Positions 27,010 through 35,243 of a stretch of DNA of 64,000 nt are shown piece by piece. The stretch's first letter is position 1. Each line of letters opens with the position of its first letter. The notes below the pieces were generated by a model. It worked only from the letters and a program-made list of their open reading frames with translations. It ran no database searches and was not told the origin of the DNA. The position numbers and the translations under genes were made by a program. Origin of the DNA: CAWJLE01 sp963843645 (lineage in GTDB: Bacteria; Chloroflexota; Anaerolineae; DAOTYC01); contig CAWJLE010000001.1 of NCBI GenBank assembly GCA_963843645.1, positions 186,001 to 250,000 on the forward strand. Direction: 5' to 3'.

Positions 27010-27780
27010 ATGGCTAAGACATCGACGAACATTCTGGATGATGTTATCAAAGCGCCATCGGAGCGGATTCTGGTCGTGGATGACGACCGGGAGATCGTGC
27101 GGCTGCTGCGCGCCTACCTGGAGCAGGCCGGCTTCAAGGTCCTGACCGCCGGGGACGGCGAGACCGCGCTGCACGTCCTGCGGAGCGACCAGCCCGACCT
27201 GGTCGTCCTGGATCTCATGCTGCCCAACCGGGATGGCTGGAGCGTCATTAAGGTGGCCCGCGAGGACTCCGCGCTGGCCGACATCCCGATCATCGTCCTC
27301 ACCGCACGCGTGGAAGACAGCGACCGCATCCTCGGGCTGGAGCTGGGCGCCGACGACTACGTCACCAAGCCCTTCAATCCGCGCGAGGTCGTGCTGCGGG
27401 TGCGCTCCGTCCTGCGCCGCAGCCGGGGCAGCACGCTGCCGCGATCGCACCGCATCCTGCAGGTGGGCACGCTGCTGATGGACCTGGGCCGGCGCGAGGT
27501 GCTGGTCGAGCACCGCTCGGTGGACCTGACGGCGACCGAGTTCCGCCTGCTGCAGACCCTGATGGAGTGGCCGGGTTACGCCTTCACGCGCAGCGAGCTG
27601 ATCGAACAGGGCCTGGGCTACTCCTACGAGGGGATGGACCGCACGCTGGACAGCCACATCAAGAACATCCGCAAGAAAATCGAGCCGGACCCGGCTAAGC
27701 CCATCTTCATCGAGACCGTGTACGGCGTGGGCTACCGCATGGTCGGGCCGCTCGCGACGGCCAGGGCAGAGGATCGATGA
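27010..27780 (+). CDS. OmpR/PhoB-family response regulator
   Basis: 256 residues from the ATG at 27010. Receiver domain: acidic pocket VVDDD, phospho-acceptor in LVVLDLMLPNRDG, switch residue LTA, and lysine in DDYVTKPFNPREV. C-terminal winged helix: EVLVEHRSVDLTATEFRLLQ to MDRTLDSHIKNIRKKIEP. Stop overlaps the kinase start as ATGA, so the pair is coupled. It lies between the exporter genes and likely controls them, as BaeR/CpxR-like regulators do for MacAB-type pumps; that link is an inference. Confidence 0.92.
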   Translation: MAKTSTNILDDVIKAPSERILVVDDDREIVRLLRAYLEQAGFKVLTAGDGETALHVLRSDQPDLVVLDLMLPNRDGWSVIKVAREDSALADIPIIVLTARVEDSDRILGLELGADDYVTKPFNPREVVLRVRSVLRRSRGSTLPRSHRILQVGTLLMDLGRREVLVEHRSVDLTATEFRLLQTLMEWPGYAFTRSELIEQGLGYSYEGMDRTLDSHIKNIRKKIEPDPAKPIFIETVYGVGYRMVGPLATARAEDR

Positions 27781-29159
27781 GAGAAGGAATGAATCGGCTC
27801 TGGGTGCGCCTCAGCCTGGCCTTCAGCGGCCTGATCTTGATCTGGGTGTTGCTCGTGGCCCTGGTCCCGCCCCTGATCATCCAATCCGCGGCGCCGCACA
27901 CGCCGCGGGCCTACCTGCACCTGGCGGAAGCCCTGGGCCAATTCTACGTCGCCCACCAGGGCTGGGACGGGATCGATGAGTTCCTGCGCGGCGCCCAGGC
28001 AGCCCTGTCGCCGGATCAGTCGAACATCATCCTCAGCGACACGGACGGACGGGTGCTGTACGGCGGGCAAGCCGCCGACACGAGCGCGCAGCCGCAGGAA
28101 CTCGTCGATCCGGCGAAGAACCTGCCGGTTCAGCTGGACGGCCGCACGATCGCCTACCTGTATATGGGGCCCGACAACGGGCCGCCGCCGCCCGGCTCGG
28201 ACCGCTTCCTGCTGCAGCAGCTGGTTCGCTTCCTGTTTCTGGCCGCGGTGGTCGGCGGCCCGTCTGCCATCCTATCCGGTATCCTGATGAGCCGCAACCT
28301 GACCGCCCCGCTCAATCGGCTGGCCGAAGCCGCGCGCGAGATCGGCGCCTGTGCCGCGGCCGGCGGCGCGCGCAACTTCGGCCGCCACGTCGAGCCGGCC
28401 GGCACCACCGAGATGATCGAGGTCGCCCAGTCCTTCAACGAGATGGTCGACGGCCTCCAGCGCGGCGAGGCACTGCGCCGCAACCTGATGGCCGACGTCG
28501 CGCACGAGCTGCGCACCCCCCTCACCGTGCTCCGCGGCAGCCTGCAGGCCATCCTCGACGACGTCTACCCCCTGACCAAGGAGGAGATCACCAGCCTGTA
28601 CGACCAGACGCGGCATCTGAGCCACCTGGTCAACGATCTCCACCAGCTGGCGCAGGCCGAAGCCGGCCAGCTGCCGCTCAACCGGCAGCCCACCGACCTG
28701 GCCGCGCTGGCCCACGACGTCGCCGCCGCCTTCGAGCCGGTCGCCGAAGCGGAGGGGGTCACCCTGAAGGTGGACGTGCCCGACCACCTCGCGCCCGTCG
28801 ACGCCGATTCTGCGCGGCTCACCCAGGTCCTCTACAACTTCATGAGCAACGCGCTGCGGCACACCCCGGCGGGCGGCGAGATCGCGCTGCGCGGCGGTCC
28901 GGACCGCGCCTGCGGCAGCGTGTGGCTGGCCGTGCAGGACTCCGGCGAAGGCATCTCCGCCGAGCACCTGCCGCACGTCTTCGAGCGGTTCTATCGCGCC
29001 GACCCGGCGCGGGGCCGCGACACCGGCGGCGCCGGCCTGGGCCTGGCCGTGGCCCGCGCCATCGTGGAAGAGCACGGCGGCCAGGTCACCGCCGCCAGCG
29101 ACGGCGTTCCCGGCCTCGGGAGCACCTTCACGGTGCGACTGCCGGTCGCGGCAGGGTGA
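27777..29159 (+). CDS. Sensor histidine kinase, partner of the upstream regulator
   Basis: 460 residues. Two membrane helices (about 10-35 and 143-168) bracket a sensor domain of about 105 residues, followed by HAMP (LTAPLNRLAEAAREIG). Phospho-His is in DVAHELRTPLTVLRGSL; N box NFMSNALRHT, G1 VQDSGEGI, F box FERFYR, G2 GGAGLGLAVARAIVEEHGG. The extracytoplasmic domain is not recognised. Classic BaeS-like layout. Confidence 0.92.
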   Translation: MREGMNRLWVRLSLAFSGLILIWVLLVALVPPLIIQSAAPHTPRAYLHLAEALGQFYVAHQGWDGIDEFLRGAQAALSPDQSNIILSDTDGRVLYGGQAADTSAQPQELVDPAKNLPVQLDGRTIAYLYMGPDNGPPPPGSDRFLLQQLVRFLFLAAVVGGPSAILSGILMSRNLTAPLNRLAEAAREIGACAAAGGARNFGRHVEPAGTTEMIEVAQSFNEMVDGLQRGEALRRNLMADVAHELRTPLTVLRGSLQAILDDVYPLTKEEITSLYDQTRHLSHLVNDLHQLAQAEAGQLPLNRQPTDLAALAHDVAAAFEPVAEAEGVTLKVDVPDHLAPVDADSARLTQVLYNFMSNALRHTPAGGEIALRGGPDRACGSVWLAVQDSGEGISAEHLPHVFERFYRADPARGRDTGGAGLGLAVARAIVEEHGGQVTAASDGVPGLGSTFTVRLPVAAG

Positions 29160-29206
29160 GGGCTGGGAATTCGCGGGCAGACCTGACGGGTGTATCCCAG
29201 TATTTG

Positions 29207-29240
29207 GCGGGCCGATGGCCCGAACGACCGTCATTCTGAG
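29207..29240 (+). repeat. Left remnant of a long palindrome split by the IS110 element
   Basis: GGCGGGCCGATGGCCCGAAC to CATTCTGAG. It pairs, with one mismatch, with the outer right arm at 30971-31004. Removing 29241-30885 joins it to the rest of the left arm. Confidence 0.8.
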
Positions 29241-29309
29241 CTGCAATATGGTCCGCGGCGGACCACTGATTGGGCAAGAAACAGACTCGCCGGCGGTGAG
29301 GTGTATGTG

Positions 29310-29315
29310 TATAAT
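29310..29315 (+). promoter_or_regulatory. TATAAT in the IS110 left end
   Basis: Perfect -10 hexamer 71 bases into the element; the -35 is poor in the integrated form. It could drive a noncoding RNA starting near 29322 or the transposase mRNA. Confidence 0.4.
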
Positions 29316-29319
29316 GGGG

Positions 29320-29480
29320 GGCGAGTTCAGACAGTTAAGACCGGCGCCTCATTGGTGCGCACGAGCCCGTCTCTGAGCTTGGTTCCGACTATTAGTGACT
29401 CATTGATTGGTGGCATAGACCCCGGTTAGTAGCATTCCGAGTTCGTACGAGATAGTCGGGTCTGGACTCTGTGCAGCGAG
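29320..29480 (+). ncRNA. Candidate IS110 bridge RNA
   Basis: This noncoding left end contains three short matches in the order reported for IS621-type bridge RNAs. TCTGAG (29372-29377) equals the target left flank plus core (29235-29240). TTAGTAG (29426-29432) equals the element right end plus core (30879-30885). TGCAGC (29472-29477) is complementary to the element left end (29240-29245). An 8-bp stem CCGACTAT/ATAGTCGG (29385-29392/29452-29459) encloses the second match. A right-target guide was not found by eye, and the stem does not enclose the third match, so the fold is unproven. Boundaries are approximate. Confidence 0.5.
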
Positions 29481-29508
29481 ATATTTAACCCAGAGTAGAG
29501 GTGAGTCC

Positions 29509-30882
29509 ATGAGTCAGAAGACCAGTCGTCGCCCCCGCGTGGCGCCCGCCCCCGTGTTGGAACAGTTGAATCTCGATGCCGCCGGGCTAGATATCGGCGC
29601 CAGCGAGATCTACGCCTGTGTGCCGGGGGACCGGACCGACCAGCCGATTCGGGTGTTTCGCACGTATACGGCCAGCCTGCATGAGTTAGCCGATTGGCTG
29701 GCCCAATGTGGGATCAAAACCGTGGCGATGGAATCGACGGGCGTGTATTGGATCGCGGTGTACAACATCCTGGAAGCGCGTGGCTTCGAAGTCTATCTGG
29801 TCAATGCCCGCCACCTCAAGAACGTGCCGGGGCGCAAGTCGGATGTATCGGATTGCGAGTGGTTGCAGCAACTGCACAGTCACGGCTTGTTGCGGGCCTC
29901 GTTTCAGCCACCGGCCGAGATCTGTGCGTTGCGGACCCTGGCGCGCCAGCGCGATAGCCTTATCAAGTCGCAGGCGAGCCATATTCAGCACATGCAGAAA
30001 GCGTTGCAAGTGATGAACGTCAAACTGAGCGAGGTCGTGTCGGACATCACGGGCCTGACCGGGCAGCGCATCATCCGGGCCATCCTGGCGGGCGAGCACG
30101 AGCCCGGCCGCTTGGCGCAGTTGCGTGACCCGAAGTGTGCCAAGAGCGAGGCGGAGTTCGCCCTGGCGCTGGCCGGCACCTACCAGTCCGAGCAGGTGTT
30201 CGTCCTGCAGCAAGCTGTGGCGCAATACGATTTCTTCCAGGGCCAACTGCAGGAGTGTGATGCGCAACTGGAGGCCGTGTACGCCCAACTGCCACCGGCC
30301 ACGCCGGGCGCCAACTGCCCGCCCCCAGCGGCCCGAACGACCAAACGGCGCAAAAACCAAGCTCACTTTGATCTGTCGGGCCACCTGTATCAGCTGACCG
30401 GCGTGGACCTGACGGCCATTGATGGCCTGGGGGCCTTAACCGTCCACACGATCATCTCCGAAGTGGGGGTCGACCTGACCAAATGGGAGACGGCCAAACA
30501 CTTCACGTCCTGGCTCGGCCTGGCGCCGTGTCCGGAGAAATCGGCCGGCCAGGTCCTCCATACGGGCACCAAGAAGACCGACAACCGGGCCAATCAGGCC
30601 TTCCGCCTGGCCGCGCAGAGTGTGAGCCGCAGCCAGTCGTCGATCGGGGCCTGTTACCGCCGCTGGCGCGCCCGCTTTGGTGCCGCCGAAGCCATCACTG
30701 CCACGGCCCACAAATTGGCCCGCATCTTTTACAAACTGCTCAAGGATCACGTGCCCTACAAGGATCCGGGCCCAGATGACTACGACCGCAAACACCGGGC
30801 CCGCACCATTCGCAACTTAGAACGCAAGGCCAGCGCCGTGGGTATGCGCGTGGTACCGATCGACGCACCTCTTGTTTCTTAG
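29509..30882 (+). CDS. IS110-family transposase (DEDD recombinase)
   Basis: 457 residues, apparently intact; AGAGGTGAG precedes the ATG. N-terminal RuvC-like DEDD domain: first Asp in GLDIGASEIYAC, Glu in VAMESTGVYWIAV, and paired Asp in KSDVSDCEWLQQL. A coiled region follows, then the C-terminal transposase_20 domain: DLTAIDGLGALTVHTIISE, FTSWLGLAP and a serine-containing CPEKSAGQVL with KTDNRANQAFRLAA. Family members recombine DNA at sites chosen by a bridge RNA from the element's own noncoding end. The window has no second copy. Confidence 0.93.
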   Translation: MSQKTSRRPRVAPAPVLEQLNLDAAGLDIGASEIYACVPGDRTDQPIRVFRTYTASLHELADWLAQCGIKTVAMESTGVYWIAVYNILEARGFEVYLVNARHLKNVPGRKSDVSDCEWLQQLHSHGLLRASFQPPAEICALRTLARQRDSLIKSQASHIQHMQKALQVMNVKLSEVVSDITGLTGQRIIRAILAGEHEPGRLAQLRDPKCAKSEAEFALALAGTYQSEQVFVLQQAVAQYDFFQGQLQECDAQLEAVYAQLPPATPGANCPPPAARTTKRRKNQAHFDLSGHLYQLTGVDLTAIDGLGALTVHTIISEVGVDLTKWETAKHFTSWLGLAPCPEKSAGQVLHTGTKKTDNRANQAFRLAAQSVSRSQSSIGACYRRWRARFGAAEAITATAHKLARIFYKLLKDHVPYKDPGPDDYDRKHRARTIRNLERKASAVGMRVVPIDAPLVS

Positions 30883-30883
30883 T

Positions 30884-31008
30884 AGGAGCGTCGTTCAGCG
30901 ACGAAGAATCTCGCGTGCGAAATAGGCTATCGTCAATCGCACGCGAGATTCTTCGTCGCTGAACGACGCTCCTCAGAATGACGGTCGTTCGGGCCATTGG
31001 CCCGCCGC
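30884..31008 (+). repeat. Main part of the interrupted GAGCGTCG long palindrome
   Basis: GAGCGTCGTTCAGCGACGAA with TCTCGCGTGCGA, a short loop, then the reverse complement running out to GGCCATTGGCCCGCC. Homologous to the palindrome at 57823-57998 and, more distantly, 54192-54409. Followed by the leader of the second permease gene. Confidence 0.85.
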
Positions 31009-31137
31009 GACGGCTTTAATCATATCTCCCAGATTTCTCCATGAAATCTCCACAATTTTGCGCTACAATAGAGATGTCTTATACTGACGACGATCTGTCA
31101 GTCGGACTGCCGCCAGCTAGCCCAGGGAGGAAGCCTC

Positions 31138-32361
31138 ATGAACTCTCTTGTGGAAGCTCTAAGCATCGCCGCCCGCGGCCTCACGGTCAACAAGATCCGC
31201 TCGGCGCTCACCATGCTGGGCATCATCATCGGCGTGACCGCCGTCATCGCCCTCGTGTCCATCGGCCAGGGTTTCTCCGCCTACATCACCACCCAGTTCT
31301 CTCAGTTGGGCACCAACGTGCTTACCGTCATGCGCAGCCGTGGCGTCGAGAATCCGCGCCAGCTGACCACCGCCGACGCCGAGGCGCTCACCGATCCGGC
31401 CGCGGTCCACAACGTCGTCGCGGTGGCCCCGGTGTATCAGGGTCAGGGCACGGTGAGCTTCGGCCAGCTGTCCGACACCAGCACTACGGTGGCGGGCGTC
31501 ACCCCGGCCTACCAGCAGGCGCGCAGCTACACGGTTACGGCCGGGCGCTTCATCAACCAGGCCGACCTGGACTCCCGCCTGAGAGTGGTGGTACTCGGCC
31601 ACGCCGTGGCGGACACCCTCTTCCCCAACGACCCCTACCCTATCGGCCAGACGGTTCGCATCGCCAGCACCGCCTTCGACGTGATCGGCGTGCTGGGCGA
31701 GAAGGGCGGCTCCGGCTTCAACAACGCCGACGAGATCCTGATCATCCCGCTGACCACGGCCCAGACCCGCCTCTACCGGGCGGCCTCGGTCCGCGGCGAC
31801 TACGTCGTCTCGCAGATTCAGGTGATGCTCAAGTCGCAGGACGATTCGGACGCGGTCACCGCCGAGGTCACCGCCGTGCTCCGCCAGCGCCACCGCATCG
31901 CGGCCGACGGTGAGAACGATTTCCAGATCTTCAACCCGGCCGACGTACTGGATACCTTGACCAGCATCACCACCACGCTGACCCTGTTCCTGGGCTCCAT
32001 CGCGGCCATCTCGCTGCTGGTCGGCGGCATCGGCATCATGAACATCATGCTGGTGTCGGTGACGGAGCGCACGCACGAGATCGGCCTGCGCAAGGCCGTC
32101 GGCGCGGCGCGCGCGGACATCCTGCTGCAGTTCCTGATCGAGGCCATCACCCTGTCGCTGATCGGGGGGCTGCTGGGCGTGGGCGGGGGGACCGGTGTCT
32201 CCCGGCTCATAGGGCCGGCCCTCGGCGTGCCGACCGTGGTGACCGCCACGAGCATCATACTGGCCGTGGGCTTCTCGGCGACCATCGGCGTCGTGTTCGG
32301 CATCTACCCGGCCATGCGCGCCGCCCGGCTGCAGCCGGTCGACGCGCTGAGGTATGAATAG
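31138..32361 (+). CDS. MacB/FtsX-type ABC permease, copy 2 (intact)
   Basis: 407 residues. Helix 1 near residues 25-45 (LTMLGIIIGVTAVIALVSIG), a MacB periplasmic core domain (about 50-270), then three helices in FtsX order: LFLGSIAAISLLVGGIGIMN, LIGGLLGVGGGTGVSRLIGP and VGFSATIGVVFGIYPAMRAA. Very similar to copy 1, and used here to map its frameshifts. No ATPase gene lies next to it; it probably shares the one at 23323. AGGAAG lies before the ATG. The IS110 element and its palindrome separate it from the rest of the cluster. Confidence 0.9.
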   Translation: MNSLVEALSIAARGLTVNKIRSALTMLGIIIGVTAVIALVSIGQGFSAYITTQFSQLGTNVLTVMRSRGVENPRQLTTADAEALTDPAAVHNVVAVAPVYQGQGTVSFGQLSDTSTTVAGVTPAYQQARSYTVTAGRFINQADLDSRLRVVVLGHAVADTLFPNDPYPIGQTVRIASTAFDVIGVLGEKGGSGFNNADEILIIPLTTAQTRLYRAASVRGDYVVSQIQVMLKSQDDSDAVTAEVTAVLRQRHRIAADGENDFQIFNPADVLDTLTSITTTLTLFLGSIAAISLLVGGIGIMNIMLVSVTERTHEIGLRKAVGAARADILLQFLIEAITLSLIGGLLGVGGGTGVSRLIGPALGVPTVVTATSIILAVGFSATIGVVFGIYPAMRAARLQPVDALRYE

Positions 32362-32366
32362 AAAGT

Positions 32367-32402
32367 CAGACTTCCGAAGTTTCTAAGAACTTCGGAAGTC
32401 TG
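32367..32402 (+). terminator. ACTTCCG-family palindrome
   Basis: CAGACTTCCGAAGTTT-type arms just after the permease stop. Confidence 0.7.
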
Positions 32403-32444
32403 ATGCGGAGTCTGACACTCGGGATGGAAACTACTTATCACTCT

Positions 32445-32477
32445 AGACTTCCGAAGTTTTGAAAACTTCGGAAGTCT
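32445..32477. terminator. ACTTCCG-family palindrome
   Basis: Perfect 16-bp arms around one base, followed by TTTC; the reverse strand offers an equivalent signal for the PEBP gene. Confidence 0.7.
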
Positions 32478-32504
32478 TTCTTGTTTGCGGAAGTCTTCTT
32501 CGTA

Positions 32505-33191
32505 TCATCCGCCCTTCTGATACCGGCTGTTGAGCTGGCCCCAGCCCAGGACGTGCCCCTGCACGGCCTTGAAGAGGTCGTCGCGATTCGCGGTCTCGGG
32601 CAGATTCAGCATCGTGTCGAGCGCGTAGACCCGGAAGAAATAGCGGTGCACCCCGGACGGCGGGCACGGTCCGGTGTAGCCGGGCTTGCCGGCGCCATTC
32701 AGGCCCTGGATCGTCCCATCCGGGAGCTTTGCGTCGTTCGGCACGGCCGCGGGCAGCCCGGTCAAGCTGGGCGGCATGTTGAAGATGACCCAGTGGACGA
32801 ACAGGCCGCTCGGTGCGTCCGGGTCCTCCAGGGTCATGGCCAGGCTCTTCGCCCCGGCCGGGACACCGGTCCACGACAAGGGCGGGCTGGTGTTCTGACC
32901 GTCGCAGGTGTACTGGCTCGGTATCATCGCATTGTTTTCGAAAGCGGCGCTGGTGATGTTGATCGACCGGCTGATGCCGACGGTGACGCTCATGGCGACC
33001 CGGGCCAGCGGACTGATGGCGCGCGTGATCGGCCGGGTGCCGGTGATGCCGGACGTGGTCGTCATCGGGGCGGCCGGGGCCATGGTCGGCCCCGCGGGCG
33101 CGGGCGTCTGCGCGAGAGCCGGCGTGCCGGGCAACACGAACGCCACGACGATCAGCAGGGCCAACAGAGCGAAGGTGAGCAGATAGTACAT
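32505..33191 (-). CDS. Secreted PEBP/YbhB-YbcL family protein
   Basis: 228 residues from an ATG with AGGAGG upstream. Signal peptide YYLLTFALLALLIVVAFVLP to ALA, a Thr/Pro-rich linker, then the phosphatidylethanolamine-binding-protein fold: CDGQNTSPPLSWTGVPAGAK, LEDPDAPSGLFVHWVIFNMP and GKPGYTGPCPPSGVHRYFFR, which carry the ligand-site Asp and His residues. Bacterial members are small binding proteins of uncertain role. It is convergent with the permease gene. Confidence 0.88.
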   Translation of the reverse strand: MYYLLTFALLALLIVVAFVLPGTPALAQTPAPAGPTMAPAAPMTTTSGITGTRPITRAISPLARVAMSVTVGISRSINITSAAFENNAMIPSQYTCDGQNTSPPLSWTGVPAGAKSLAMTLEDPDAPSGLFVHWVIFNMPPSLTGLPAAVPNDAKLPDGTIQGLNGAGKPGYTGPCPPSGVHRYFFRVYALDTMLNLPETANRDDLFKAVQGHVLGWGQLNSRYQKGG

Positions 33192-33409
33192 GGGGACCTC
33201 CTGTGGTGTGTGGACCGGGATCGCGACGCCCGTGGTGAGGGTGTGGCAGCGTCGGACCGGCAACCGCATTTTCGTAATAATATACGCACGAAACAGCGCA
33301 CCCGCGCGGGGGATTTCGGTCGAAAATGCGGTGAAACAGGGACTTCCAGAGAGCGGGGACGCCCGGCACACCGGTCAGCCACTGCGACGTCCCCACCTCA
33401 GGCGCCGGG

Positions 33410-33826
33410 TCAGGGGCCACCGCGTTCAATCACCTCCGATTGCCGCGCAATCATCCAGTCGAGGTACGGCTCGACCTCCGCCGCCTGCTCGCGGGGCAGC
33501 ATTTCGATGGTCACCTCACGGTAGATCTTGAGGCGGCTGAGGACGTGCTCCGGGGCCACGCCATCGTGGGGCAGACGATCCCTGGCCCACAACAGCTCGT
33601 CCTCAAGCAGCGCTATTTCGCCCACAGCCATGACCGCATCCAACATCCGAGTCGTAAACCCCAGGCCGGCGGCGATCACGCGTTCCGCCTGCTCGCCGTG
33701 GTGCGCTACCTCTTCGTTGCGAGCCAGCGACCGGGCGACTGTCTCCCGGATGATGGCCGGGCCGGCGGCGCGGAATGCGGCCAGCGTTGCCGGCGAGACA
33801 GGGAGGAAGGAATTCGAAGTCGACAT
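33410..33826 (-). CDS. Helical protein of unknown function, last gene of a sensory operon
   Basis: 138 residues, ATG at 33826 with GAGGTGG upstream. Predominantly helical, with LARNEEVAHHGEQAERVIAA, GLGFTTRMLDAVMAVGEIAL and EPYLDWMIARQSEVIE. Not assigned to a family with certainty. The pattern of a helical bundle with paired histidines recalls sensor modules found in front of cobalamin-binding or stressosome proteins. It follows a cobalamin-binding gene by 28 bases, so a shared role in sensing is plausible. Confidence 0.6.
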   Translation of the reverse strand: MSTSNSFLPVSPATLAAFRAAGPAIIRETVARSLARNEEVAHHGEQAERVIAAGLGFTTRMLDAVMAVGEIALLEDELLWARDRLPHDGVAPEHVLSRLKIYREVTIEMLPREQAAEVEPYLDWMIARQSEVIERGGP

Positions 33827-33854
33827 TGACCACCTCATCGGAAGGATCGGGTTC

Positions 33855-34527
33855 TCACGCGATCAAACGATCGCACATGGAAATCGCATCCGCAGCATCT
33901 GCGGCGTATCCATCGGCCCCGACTTTCTGCCACAGCTCGGGCGCGAGGTTGAATGGACGACCACCTACCACGATCTTGACCGTCGTGGCGTCGGCAAGAC
34001 TTTCGAAGTGCATCGATCAGCTCGGTCAAAGCGCCGATATTGAAATGGATCGTGGCCGACAATGCCAGGACGTCCGCCTCACGCTGGGCGAGGGTTTCGA
34101 GAACCGTCGCGGCCGGCGTGTTCGCGCCGAGGTAGTAGGTATCCCACCCGGCCATCTCAAGCAGATCGGCCACCATGCGGAGGCCGATCTCGTGCAGCTC
34201 ACCACCGACACAGCACGCTACCAGGCGGCGACCTTTGTCCCGCCTGCCGGTGAAGATGTAGGGGTAGAGCTGCGACATGATGAGTTGAGTCGCGGCGCTG
34301 CAGTAATGTTCCTGCGCCACGGTCACCCGGCCTGTTTGCCACAGTCGACCGATCTCGCGTTGGGCCGGCTGAAACACGTTAAGGTAGATGTCTTTGACAC
34401 TGGCGCCGGCTTCGACGTCTGCCAGGATCATCCGGCTCGCCGCGTGACGGTCGGTGCGCAAAAGAGCGTCGAGATACTGCCGGGCCAGTTGTTCGAAGGA
34501 ACCGGCTTCCTGCTGGAATTCGCTCAC
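33855..34527 (-). CDS. Cobalamin-binding regulatory protein (one frameshift)
   Basis: GTG start at 34527 with GGAGG upstream. The N-terminal four-helix B12-binding-2 cap (about 10-90) holds VEAGASVKDIYLNVFQPAQR and GRLWQTGRVTVAQEHYCSAA. The Rossmann domain contains ELHEIGLRMVADLLEMAGWD, whose ExHxxG supplies the axial histidine (usually DxHxxG), and YLGANTP. The frame is lost near 34000 (after LIDALRK) and continues as TVKIVVGGRPFNLAPELWQK to a stop at 33855, giving about 224 residues. No catalytic domain is attached, so it resembles light- or corrinoid-sensing regulators more than a methyltransferase subunit. Kinase and regulator genes precede it. Confidence 0.85.
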
Positions 34528-34573
34528 TGCGGTCTCCTCCTTCGGGGCCCGCAAGCCTCCTGGTACAACGGAA

Positions 34574-35182
34574 TCACGGAAACTGGTTGGGAAAGAGTCG
34601 ACGGGCGCATTCCGGGCACAGATCGTGGCTGAAGATCGCTTCGGAATGCTGGGTGATGTATTCTTCGAGGCGGTGCCACTGACCTTCTTCATCACGGATC
34701 TTCTTGCACGAGGCGCAAATGTGCAGCAATCCCGACAAGGCCCTGATCTTGGCCAGGGCTGCCTCCAGTTCTACGACCAGCCGCTCCCGTTCGTCTTCGG
34801 ACCGCTTGATACGCATCATGGCTTCGACTCGGGCGACCAATTCCCGAGGGGAGATCGGGCGGGCGATGTAGCCGTCCGCGCCCCCTTCCAGCCCCTCTGC
34901 CTGACAATCGCTGCTGGTCTTGATAGCAGATAGGTAGACCACGAAGACCCGTTCCGGTCCTGGCGCGGACTTGATGGTCTGGCAGACCGTGGTGCCGTCC
35001 ATGTCCGGCAGCACCCGGTCTAGTAGGACCAAATCCGGCTTGCATTGACGGGCCAGGCCGATCGCGTCCGCTCCGGTTTCGGCTTCTATCACCTCGTAAC
35101 CTGCGGCTCGCAGCACTCGCGAGCTGAGGGCCAAGGCGTGGGAATCATCATCCACTACCAGGATCGTGCCTTCACCCGCCAT
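34574..35182 (-). CDS. Single-receiver response regulator with C-terminal Cys motif
   Basis: 202 residues, GGAGAGGAG before the ATG. Receiver domain: VVDDDSHA, phospho-Asp in LVLLDRVLPDMDG, switch in YLSA, lysine replaced by arginine in YIARPISPRELV. A coiled coil (about 125-160) leads to the C-terminal module LLHICASCKKIRDEEGQWHR with later CPECARRLFPN, a CxxC...CxxC pair that may bind metal. There is no DNA-binding domain. It lies between the kinase and the cobalamin protein. Arg in place of the conserved Lys could alter signalling. Confidence 0.85.
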   Translation of the reverse strand: MAGEGTILVVDDDSHALALSSRVLRAAGYEVIEAETGADAIGLARQCKPDLVLLDRVLPDMDGTTVCQTIKSAPGPERVFVVYLSAIKTSSDCQAEGLEGGADGYIARPISPRELVARVEAMMRIKRSEDERERLVVELEAALAKIRALSGLLHICASCKKIRDEEGQWHRLEEYITQHSEAIFSHDLCPECARRLFPNQFP

Positions 35183-35243
35183 GTGATCTCCTCTCCAGCG
35201 TACCGCCTGGTGAGAGCCCCCCGGGCCGGCGCTCGCTCCTGCC

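Larger units (their letters stand above)
29241..30883 (+). mobile_element. IS110-family insertion sequence inside a GAGCGTCG palindrome
   Basis: The ends were inferred by restoring the interrupted palindrome: CTG-AG at 29236-29240 on the left and AG-GAGCG at 30884-30890 on the right rebuild CTGAGGAGCG, the sequence found in the right arm. An AG dinucleotide flanks both sides and would be the core. The left noncoding end is 268 bases and the right end stops one base after the transposase stop codon, as in the IS110 subgroup. No terminal inverted repeats are evident, as expected. Confidence 0.85.
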
